From Flavobacteriales bacterium UBA4660 (GTDB lineage: Bacteria; Bacteroidota; Bacteroidia; Flavobacteriales_D; Sanyastnellaceae): DNA of 8,783 bases. Shown here one piece after another: positions 1 through 6,573 of the stretch (within the stretch, counting starts at the first letter, position 1; every line of letters begins with the position of its first letter). Made by a program: the position numbers and the translations under genes. The notes beneath the pieces were generated by a model. The model did no database searches. It had not been told where the DNA came from and worked only from the letters and a program-made list of their open reading frames with translations. The stretch is from positions 1,354-10,136 of the forward strand of contig DHLU01000044.1 of assembly GCA_002405435.1 (NCBI GenBank), read 5' to 3'.

Positions 1-1829
1 GCGTAATAGATGAAGGCGTCTGACACAAGTTTTTTGACCTTGTCTTCCTTCGGAATAATAGAAGCCTGAAAATTTCTGGCTGACAGGATGCTTTCCATAA
101 CCTCACGGTTGGCAGCGTTGAGGTTTTCATGCTGTTGGGCAATCGTCTTATTGGTGGAGCGCATGCGTCGTATCACGAAAGCGGCGACTATAAGGGCCAG
201 CACGGAAAAGCCTCCCGCCAGGTAGCTCAGGCGTTTGGCTGCCTGTTCGCTCCGCACACGCTCGTCTTTGAGTTTGGCTTCGCTGGTAAGCAGTTGGTTT
301 TTTTGTTGGGCTAGCTGAAGTTGGTTTTCCTTGGTCTCACTCTCCAGCTTGAGGTTCACCATTTCCAGCATCTGCGCAGTCTTGGATTTCTCCAGCGCGA
401 CAATGGAAGTGGCCTGCTGCTGAGACAGCAGTGAGGTTTGGGCCAGGGCAAGTTCGCGCTGGGCCTTTTCCCGCTCAACCTGAGTGCGGTTGAACTCTGA
501 CTTCATCAGTTCCTGCTCAGTGCGCATCAGTTCAAGTGCTTTTTCCTGGGTAAATTCGTTGGCTATCGCCTTTTCGCGCTCGAGCTGTCTGGTGGTGAGT
601 TGGTTCCATTCGGCCCTCGCGAGTTTGTCAAGCTGCGATAATTCGAAGTCCGCGGTGTCTTTCTTCATCGTGCGGGCACTGAGGTCGTTGGTTCGGTTTT
701 TCCCGATCAGAATGATTTGTTCGCTGCAATACTGGGCGTTGGCGCGGTCATTCATGGCCGTATATAGTTTCATCGCAAACTGGTAGCACTCCTCTGCCAG
801 GTCTGAGAAATCATGCTTCATCGCCATAGCTGCGGCTGTTTTCGAAAGGTCAATCGCACTCACGCGGTCACCATCCGCATCCCAGAGGGAAGCAAGCAGG
901 AGTTTTGTTTTGGCGATCAGCCTGTAGTCCTTGTTTTTTTCCGCACTGGTTATGGCCATTTCCACCAACTGACGCGCTTCACCGGCCTCTCCCAGCCGCT
1001 TTTCGAGGAAAGCAGAATTCAACAGAATCTCGCAATACTGTGCAGTGTTCTTCGGGCAATAAAGCAAGGCATCGGCAAAAAGCTTTCTGGCATCGCCAAA
1101 GTCCTGCTGCTCCTGTTTGCACAGGGCAATGTTGTTGAGGGCTATGGCCAGGTCCATGGTCGAGGCATCGGTGGCTGCAAGGCCGCGCAGTTCTTCAAAT
1201 AGTACAAGGGCTTTCTCTGTTTTCCGGTCCTGATAGTGCAGCAGTCCGAGTGCAACCAGTGTTCTCCTCTGTGACTCACGGTTGTTCCGCAGCCTGGCTA
1301 TAGCACACAGGTCTTCCAGTGCAGCAATGGCCCGCTCAGTGTCTTTGATGGCATAGGCACTACGCACCATACACTCCAGCAACTTGATTTCGATGTCCTG
1401 GTCGCCTTTATTGAGTACTAGGGCTTCCTCGATTAACTCGGCATTGCGGTGGGTAAGGCCGTGGGTGTCGAAGTAACTCACTGCAGAAAGGAGCGCGCTC
1501 TGCCGGTAGTCGGGCTGCGCGTTCTCTGAAACCACAAGGGCAGTGAAAAGATGTTCGAGGGATTTGCTGGCGTTTCCTGCGCTTTCTGCGATGCGGAACA
1601 ATAGTAAGGCCGCACTTGTCAGCTCTTCCGGGTCGGCACCAAACGACATTTCATCAAAGGCTTCCGATGCGAGCATCGCGGCTTCGGTGTGCCGGCCTTC
1701 GTTGAGCTTCATCGTAGCCGCTGTCATCATCTGGTAAGCGGCATCTGTGTGCTGTTGAACCCAGTGGCTCTGCGCAGGCAGGCAAACCGGCAGCGCAAAG
1801 AGCATGGCTATGTAAAGTGCCCGTTTCAC
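1..1829 (-). CDS. TPR/coiled-coil membrane protein with start of a SpoIIE-type (PP2C) phosphatase domain; 3' end cut by window edge
   Basis: The first 609 codons are visible and the frame is open to the left edge. I read a signal peptide (residues 1-20, basic KR then a hydrophobic core ending PAQ), an alpha-helical TPR-like region (about 28-375), a long Glu/Gln/Lys-rich coiled coil (about 398-532), one membrane helix (about 534-553), a short cytoplasmic helix, and then ESILSARNFQASIIP (579-593). That last stretch matches the segment that opens the SpoIIE/PP2C phosphatase domain in many Bacteroidota TPR proteins (usually SIxYAxxIQxAILP). The inferred topology is a periplasmic TPR sensor with a cytoplasmic serine phosphatase that would act on an anti-sigma-antagonist-like partner. 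The catalytic metal-binding Asp residues lie outside the window, so activity cannot be judged. The GTG start overlaps the stop of the receptor gene and gives a proper signal-peptide n-region; an ATG at codon 9 is the alternative. A histidine kinase is less likely, because no H-box is seen after the membrane helix. Confidence 0.75.
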   Translation of the reverse strand, partial: MKRALYIAMLFALPVCLPAQSHWVQQHTDAAYQMMTAATMKLNEGRHTEAAMLASEAFDEMSFGADPEELTSAALLLFRIAESAGNASKSLEHLFTALVVSENAQPDYRQSALLSAVSYFDTHGLTHRNAELIEEALVLNKGDQDIEIKLLECMVRSAYAIKDTERAIAALEDLCAIARLRNNRESQRRTLVALGLLHYQDRKTEKALVLFEELRGLAATDASTMDLAIALNNIALCKQEQQDFGDARKLFADALLYCPKNTAQYCEILLNSAFLEKRLGEAGEARQLVEMAITSAEKNKDYRLIAKTKLLLASLWDADGDRVSAIDLSKTAAAMAMKHDFSDLAEECYQFAMKLYTAMNDRANAQYCSEQIILIGKNRTNDLSARTMKKDTADFELSQLDKLARAEWNQLTTRQLEREKAIANEFTQEKALELMRTEQELMKSEFNRTQVEREKAQRELALAQTSLLSQQQATSIVALEKSKTAQMLEMVNLKLESETKENQLQLAQQKNQLLTSEAKLKDERVRSEQAAKRLSYLAGGFSVLALIVAAFVIRRMRSTNKTIAQQHENLNAANREVMESILSARNFQASIIPKEDKVKKLVSDAFIYY

Positions 1830-1831
1830 TA
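1827..1831 (-). promoter_or_regulatory. TAGTG stop/start overlap coupling receptor and phosphatase genes
   Basis: On the minus strand the receptor ends in TAG (1831-1829) and the next gene begins with GTG (1829-1827), sharing one base. There is no room for a separate promoter between them. This implies a common transcript and probably reinitiation or translational coupling. No clear Shine-Dalgarno sequence precedes the GTG, as is usual in Bacteroidota. Confidence 0.7.
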
Positions 1832-3838
1832 CTTGGTTATCTGGTAGCAGATGCGAAGGGTATACTCCCGTCCGTTGAGCGGAACCGAGGGCAGCCTGTC
1901 TGCATAAGGACTGCCCAGGTAAAGCGGTGTATCCAGGATGTTGCTGATGAGGAAAGAAAACTTCCACTGTCCGTTTTTCCTTTCTGTGTAGGAAAGTTGC
2001 ATCGAACCATTGAGGCTTGATGGCCGCGACATGTAGACCGGAGTTGCGGCTGGGTCAGACGGCTGCCCAGTTTCAAACGTGGTTATTCGGTCGAGCCAGA
2101 TGAAGGTGAATCCGAATGACCAGACCGCATTGGGCTGATAGCCCGCAAGCAGCGTAGCCTTGCTGGCGGCCATAGCTAGGAATTGCTGTTCTCCGGGCGC
2201 CCAGGCCTCAGGCAGCATGGCCGAATCGGAAATTGCGCGCTGCCAGGTAAGACCCGCCTTAATGAAATAGTGCTTGCGCGTGAATTTCACGTTGCACTCA
2301 TAACCTTCAACGGCCTGCCCCGGTCGGTTGATAAAATAGTCTCCGGCCGTATCGTTGGGCATGCGGATAATCGCATCGTTGATCGAATGGGTAAAGGCAG
2401 TAAAGTCGGCGTATAATGTCTTGGTTGGGGTGAATCCAAGGGTAAATGAACGGCTGAGGTTGTGCGCCGGCAAGGGGGCAGGCGCCAGATCAGAAGGGTG
2501 CAGGTTTTCGAGGGTCGGAAGCCTCATGGCCATGCCAAGTCCGGCTTTGAGGAAAAAATGCCTTGAGATAAACTGATAGTTCACCCTCGGGGTAAGGGCC
2601 GGACGAAAAATGTTGGTAACGTCACCGCGGAGGCTTGCCAGCAGGTTATGTCGTTTCACTGTTAAATGAAACCGCCCGTATAGCGCCAGCATGTTGATGG
2701 CGTGCGTGGCACCTTTGTAGTCCGGGCTGGAAGGGTTACCCGTTACTTCGAGCAGTTCGTGCCGGCTTAACTGCCTGCTCCCTTGCAGCCCGCCGGAGAA
2801 TTTACACCAGCGCGCTATTTCGGCGTCATACTGAATATCTCCTGCATAACACTGAACATTGGTATTGGCTTCGATCTGCGCAAAATCGTTGGTATTCTTG
2901 AAGGACCATGGCTCCTGAATTTGAAAAACAAGACTCGTAGTAATCCGATCACGTCGGCCCAGGGCGCCGGCGTAGTTAATATTGGCAATGATATTGCGCA
3001 TGGAAATCTTGTGCAGGGACCCCGCAACATCAAAGCTGTAATCGTTGTTGAAGAATTGGGCCGAAAGCCCTTTGTGACGCACAGCAAAAAATATCTCGTT
3101 GCTGATGGTATAGGTGCTGTCTTTCAGGTTGCCCTGCAGACCCGTCGTATTGGCAGCAAAACGGTTTGACCTGGGCCCTCCCAGCAGGCTGATGTAATAG
3201 CTGCCGAAAGTTTCATTACCCAGATAGTGGTTGCCCTGCACGGTTGCATTCATCCAAGAAATACCCTCACGGGTACTGCCTAAACTCGTGCTCAGGGAAG
3301 ACCCGTCTGAACTTCCCGGAGAAAAGGTGACCAGGTTAATGGTGCCCAGGGTTGCGGTGCCGCCCACCTTGGCAGGGCCCGCGCCCAGCACTACCTCGAT
3401 GAATTCGATGTTGTCAGGCACCATCCTGCGCCCGAGCCCGAAGGTACCAAAGGCCATCTCATTCAACGGCATCCCGTTGAGAAGCACCTGGTAGCGGCTA
3501 TCGCCTGCCCAAATTCCCCTTATCCCTGCACCGGAGACATGGTCTGAAAAAGTTCCCAGTTGTATGCCGGGAAGCAGGTTCAGTATCTCCATCAGGTCGC
3601 GTGCACCCGAAGCCTCGATTTCCTGCCGGGTAACGACATAATAAGTTCCTGCACTCCTGCTGAGCTCAAGACCGTTGATGGCCACCAGTCCGGATTTGGA
3701 CCGCTGGGTAGAATCGGTGTAAAAAGTGGTGGGATTGATGGTGAGCAGCCCTTTATCATCTGGCAACTGGGCGCGTGCCGAAGACAGGACTGCGGCAAAC
3801 AGCACCAACAAGGCCGTTGGTCGGAATGTTGTTCTCAC
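1829..3838 (-). CDS. TonB-dependent outer-membrane receptor (BtuB/FepA-like size)
   Basis: This gene encodes a 669-residue outer-membrane beta-barrel receptor for energised uptake of an unknown ligand. A signal peptide spans residues 1-23, cleaved after ARA. The plug domain covers about 62-172 and shows the family signatures: TRQEIEASGARDLMEILNLLPGI (given here as TRQEIEASGA plus DLMEILNLLPGI, 70-92), GAGIRGI (103-109), QVLLNGMPLNE (117-127), IEFIEVVLGAGPAKVGG (144-160) and LGTINLVT (164-171). The rest is barrel, ending in the common NGREYTL strand region; the final residues CYQITK lack the terminal aromatic residue of many porins. There is no carboxypeptidase-like N-terminal domain and too little space (24-61) for an STN signalling domain, and no SusD partner lies beside it, so a Sus-type glycan importer is unlikely. 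The ligand could be a metal chelate or cobalamin, but nothing in the sequence decides this. The start is GTG; it places the signal peptide correctly. It is the first gene of a pair with the TPR/SpoIIE gene. Confidence 0.9.
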   Translation of the reverse strand: MRTTFRPTALLVLFAAVLSSARAQLPDDKGLLTINPTTFYTDSTQRSKSGLVAINGLELSRSAGTYYVVTRQEIEASGARDLMEILNLLPGIQLGTFSDHVSGAGIRGIWAGDSRYQVLLNGMPLNEMAFGTFGLGRRMVPDNIEFIEVVLGAGPAKVGGTATLGTINLVTFSPGSSDGSSLSTSLGSTREGISWMNATVQGNHYLGNETFGSYYISLLGGPRSNRFAANTTGLQGNLKDSTYTISNEIFFAVRHKGLSAQFFNNDYSFDVAGSLHKISMRNIIANINYAGALGRRDRITTSLVFQIQEPWSFKNTNDFAQIEANTNVQCYAGDIQYDAEIARWCKFSGGLQGSRQLSRHELLEVTGNPSSPDYKGATHAINMLALYGRFHLTVKRHNLLASLRGDVTNIFRPALTPRVNYQFISRHFFLKAGLGMAMRLPTLENLHPSDLAPAPLPAHNLSRSFTLGFTPTKTLYADFTAFTHSINDAIIRMPNDTAGDYFINRPGQAVEGYECNVKFTRKHYFIKAGLTWQRAISDSAMLPEAWAPGEQQFLAMAASKATLLAGYQPNAVWSFGFTFIWLDRITTFETGQPSDPAATPVYMSRPSSLNGSMQLSYTERKNGQWKFSFLISNILDTPLYLGSPYADRLPSVPLNGREYTLRICYQITK

Positions 3839-3895
3839 TTTAGGGTGTATAAAAGGCCAGCTTTGTACGCAAGGGCAGGCGCTAGGGTTACAGGA

Positions 3896-3940
3896 TGCGG
3901 CACTTGGTGTCTAGGGGTCCGTGCGGTTACCTTTGCCGCA
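3896..3940. repeat. 7-bp inverted repeat bracketing the rimO promoter
   Basis: TGCGGCA at 3896-3902 is the exact reverse complement of TGCCGCA at 3934-3940. The left arm sits just before the proposed -33 TTG, and the right arm overlaps the end of the -7 motif and the predicted transcript start. It could be an operator or simply chance. The 31-bp spacer makes a tight single-dimer site unlikely. Confidence 0.3.
3904..3935 (+). promoter_or_regulatory. Bacteroidota-type promoter of rimO (TTG at -33, TACCTTTG at -7)
   Basis: TACCTTTG at 3928-3935 is a full match to the Bacteroidota -7 consensus TAnnTTTG. A TTG at 3904-3906 lies 21 bp upstream of it, within the usual spacing for the -33 element. 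The predicted start of transcription (about 3940-3942) falls only 1-3 bases before the rimO ATG at 3943, so the mRNA would be leaderless or nearly so. No comparable motif was found for the divergent minus-strand receptor gene in this 104-bp region. Confidence 0.55.
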
Positions 3941-3942
3941 AT

Positions 3943-5280
3943 ATGCGTACTAAGACCCTGAAAAAGAATAAGGTAAACGTTAACACTTTGGGATGCGCCA
4001 AAAACATTTTCGACAGTGAGGTGCTGATGGCTCAACTCAAGGGAAATGCTTTTGAGGTCGAGCACGAGAGCGGGGAGAAGGACGCGGAAATCGGGATTAT
4101 CAATACCTGCGGCTTTATCGATAACGCCAAAGAGCAAAGCATCAATACCATATTGGCCTGGGCGAGAGAAAAGCAGAAAGGCAATGTCGGCAAGCTTATG
4201 GTTACCGGTTGCCTCAGCGAGCGCTACAGACCCGAACTGGAGAAAGACATTCCCGAAGTAGATGCCTTTTTTGGAACCCGTGAACTGCCGCGCCTGCTCA
4301 AGACCCTTAAGGCCGACTACCGGCAAGAACTCGTCGGCGAACGGCTGCTGACCACACCGCATCATTACGCGTACTTCAAAATCTCGGAGGGCTGCGACAG
4401 GCCTTGTTCCTTCTGCGCCATTCCCCTCATGCGCGGCGGGCATGTGAGCACCCCCATGGAGGCGCTTGTCGAGCACGCCCGCAAACGCGTGGCCGGGGGT
4501 ACCCGCGAACTCATTCTGATTGCCCAGGACCTGACCTACTACGGATTAGACCTGTATAAGCAGCGAATGCTACCCGAACTCCTGCGCCGGCTGAGTGACG
4601 TGGAAGGGGTCGACTGGATTCGCCTGCAGTATGCGTTTCCATCCGGATTCCCGCTGGAGGTGCTGGATGTGATGAACGAAAGGAGTAACATCTGCCGGTA
4701 CCTCGATATGCCCCTGCAGCACGCCAACACGCGCATCCTTACTTCCATGCGGCGGGGAATAACCCGCGAAAAGACCGATGCCCTGCTGGAGACCATCCGC
4801 TCCAGGGTGCCCGATATTGCCTTGCGCACTACCTTGATCTGCGGCTATCCGGGCGAAACGGCGGCTGAATTTGATGAAATGCTGCAATGGGTGCGAATGC
4901 AGCGTTTTCAGCGCCTCGGTGTTTTTCAGTATTCCCACGAAGAGAATACCCACGCCTACGGACTGACAGACGATGTCAGTCCGCGCGAGAAAAAGAAACG
5001 TGCCGAAATGATCATGGAAGTGCAGTCGGAAATCTCCATGGAACACAACCGCAGTCTGGTTGGCTGTGAGACCCGCGTACTGGTCGATCGTAAGGAAGGC
5101 AATGCCTACATCGGTCGCACCCAGTGGGATTCACCGGAAGTGGACAATGAAGTGGTGATTCCGGCTGGTGATCACTACCTCAGAATCGGAGACTTTGTGA
5201 ACGTGCAGATTACCGAAGCTGATACGTACGACCTCATCGCCTTGCCGCTGGAGGCGGACGGCTCCCCGGCGGCCCGTTAA
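3943..5280 (+). CDS. rimO: Ribosomal protein uS12 methylthiotransferase RimO
   Basis: RimO is a radical-SAM enzyme that adds a methylthio group to the conserved aspartate of ribosomal protein uS12 (RpsL) in the cytoplasm. The protein is 445 residues, normal for the family. The N-terminal methylthiotransferase domain has its three cluster-binding cysteines at C18 (TLGCAKN), C56 (INTCGFID) and C90 (VTGCLSERY). The radical-SAM motif CxxxCxxC is CDRPCSFC (C151, C155, C158), followed by AIPLMRG, which is typical of RimO rather than MiaB. LICGYPGET (about residues 304-312) is another family motif, and a TRAM-like domain closes the protein, with SPEVDNEVVI typical of RimO. I chose the ATG at 3943 because its MRTKTLKKNKVNV opening matches Bacteroidota RimO proteins. 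An in-frame ATG at 3895 would add 16 unrelated residues encoded across the promoter. All six iron-sulfur ligands are present, so the enzyme should be functional. Confidence 0.96.
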   Translation: MRTKTLKKNKVNVNTLGCAKNIFDSEVLMAQLKGNAFEVEHESGEKDAEIGIINTCGFIDNAKEQSINTILAWAREKQKGNVGKLMVTGCLSERYRPELEKDIPEVDAFFGTRELPRLLKTLKADYRQELVGERLLTTPHHYAYFKISEGCDRPCSFCAIPLMRGGHVSTPMEALVEHARKRVAGGTRELILIAQDLTYYGLDLYKQRMLPELLRRLSDVEGVDWIRLQYAFPSGFPLEVLDVMNERSNICRYLDMPLQHANTRILTSMRRGITREKTDALLETIRSRVPDIALRTTLICGYPGETAAEFDEMLQWVRMQRFQRLGVFQYSHEENTHAYGLTDDVSPREKKKRAEMIMEVQSEISMEHNRSLVGCETRVLVDRKEGNAYIGRTQWDSPEVDNEVVIPAGDHYLRIGDFVNVQITEADTYDLIALPLEADGSPAAR

Positions 5281-5363
5281 CGGCATCAGCCATTTTGCCG
5301 GTTGCGATCTGATCGGCGGAAGGGCAGCTGCGCCGGTCATAAAAGGTTATGTAATTTTATCCC
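5281..5363. other. Intergenic region between rimO and the acyltransferase gene
   Basis: This 83-bp gap holds weak dyads: CGGCA (5281-5285) with TGCCG (5296-5300), and CGAT (5305-5308) with ATCG (5312-5315). Neither has a following T-run, so no convincing intrinsic terminator is seen. Just before the ATG, TAATTTTA at 5352-5359 matches five of the six fixed positions of the TAnnTTTG -7 motif, but no TTG lies at the right distance upstream. The acyltransferase gene may have its own weak promoter here or be read through from rimO. Confidence 0.35.
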
Positions 5364-6566
5364 ATGGAGAATTCGGTGCTTGACGTCAATAATTTCGACG
5401 ACATTCGTCCCTACCGTGATGCGGAAGTCAGGCCGGCCATCGAAAGGTTGCTTGCAGACCCCTTGTTCTTTAAGGTCATCCGGTACGTCTATCCCGGACT
5501 GGGCAAGACGGTTGTGCAGAAGATGATGCGCGAAATCAACACGGTGGATGAGTTTCAGGAAAACATCAGTGGCCCTGCCCTCAAGGTTATTACCCAGATG
5601 ACCACCAATGGGCTCACTTTTTCGCAAATGGATGCCATAGACCATTCCCGGGCCTACCTCTTCAATTCCAACCACAGGGATAACATTCTCGACAGCGCCC
5701 TGCTCAACGTCAGCTTGCTGGAAAAAGGCTATAAAACCACGCAGATTGCCATCGGCGACAACCTCGTGCAGACGCCCTTTGTGCATGACCTGGTGCGGCT
5801 CAACAAGAACTTCCTGGTCAACCGAAATGTGAGTCCGAAGGAAATATTCCACTATTCACTGCGCCTCAGCAACTACATCCGGCATACCATCACCCGCGAA
5901 GGCTCTTCTATCTGGATTGCCCAGCGTGAGGGCCGGGCTAAAGACGGCGATGACCGGACGGCCACGGGATTACTCAAGATGTTTGGCATGGGATACCCGG
6001 GTACCATGGAAGATGCCCTGCTCGAACTCAATATCTTACCCATGTGCGTGAGCTATGAATACGACCCTTGCGACGTTTTCAAGGTAAACGAGCTGCTCAA
6101 CATAAAATTCAACGGCAGGCACGAAAAAAGATCAGGCGAGGATTTTCGCAGTATGTTGAAAGGACTGACCGGTCACAAGGGCCGGGTCAATATCTCGGTC
6201 GGCCATCCGCTGACGCGCGAAATAGGGCAGATGCGCACCATCACCAACAAAAACGATAAGGTGAAATACCTCACGGAGGAAATTGACCGGCAGATGCATA
6301 AAATCTACCGGTTGTGGCCAACCAATTACCTGGCTTACGACATTCTCCACGGCACGCGTGAATTCAAAGAGCATTACACCAATATTCAGCGCATTGCCTT
6401 TAATAATTACATCCGCGGCAGGGTAGTGGTGGTTGGTCTCAACCGCATTCAGCTCGGCTGGCCGCGCGAAGGCCTGCGCAAGGCCGCCCGGGAAATCCTG
6501 CTTGAGATGTATGCCAATCCGGTCGTCAACAAAAAATGGGTGGAAAAAGAAGCTACCCCAGCCTGA
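5364..6566 (+). CDS. PlsC/GPAT-like acyltransferase, Bacteroidota type
   Basis: This 400-residue protein resembles a family widespread in Bacteroidota that is usually annotated as 1-acyl-sn-glycerol-3-phosphate acyltransferase. Such enzymes transfer an acyl chain to a glycerol-phosphate or related lipid head at the inner membrane. Motifs, in order, are SNHRDNILDS (102-111, block I with candidate catalytic H104 and an acidic partner D106 or D110), FLVNRN (150-155, position of block II), AQREGRAKDGDDRT (186-199, block III-like with EG at 189-190), and ILPMCVSYEYDPCD (224-237, block IV-like). KGRVNISVGHPL (272-283) resembles the later conserved segment of this family. There is no signal peptide and no obvious long membrane helix, so a peripheral membrane enzyme is likely. 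The spacing from H104 to D110 is HX5D rather than the textbook HX4D. The true substrate is not decided by sequence. The next gene starts 7 bp downstream, implying a shared transcript. Confidence 0.7.
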   Translation: MENSVLDVNNFDDIRPYRDAEVRPAIERLLADPLFFKVIRYVYPGLGKTVVQKMMREINTVDEFQENISGPALKVITQMTTNGLTFSQMDAIDHSRAYLFNSNHRDNILDSALLNVSLLEKGYKTTQIAIGDNLVQTPFVHDLVRLNKNFLVNRNVSPKEIFHYSLRLSNYIRHTITREGSSIWIAQREGRAKDGDDRTATGLLKMFGMGYPGTMEDALLELNILPMCVSYEYDPCDVFKVNELLNIKFNGRHEKRSGEDFRSMLKGLTGHKGRVNISVGHPLTREIGQMRTITNKNDKVKYLTEEIDRQMHKIYRLWPTNYLAYDILHGTREFKEHYTNIQRIAFNNYIRGRVVVVGLNRIQLGWPREGLRKAAREILLEMYANPVVNKKWVEKEATPA

Positions 6567-6573
6567 TGCCGCC

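Noticed and set aside
813..1202. Plus-strand open frames across bases 129-1740
   Set aside because: They are antisense to the continuous 609-codon minus-strand frame, which has a signal peptide, coiled coil and membrane helix in order.
3895..3942. Upstream in-frame start for rimO
   Set aside because: It would add 16 residues unlike any RimO N-terminus and would translate the promoter elements.
3835..4476. A 213-codon open frame on the minus strand
   Set aside because: It lies antisense to the well-supported rimO gene and has no recognisable domain or signal peptide.
6433..6573. Upstream in-frame start for the surface protein
   Set aside because: It overlaps the conserved end of the acyltransferase gene and would bury the signal peptide.
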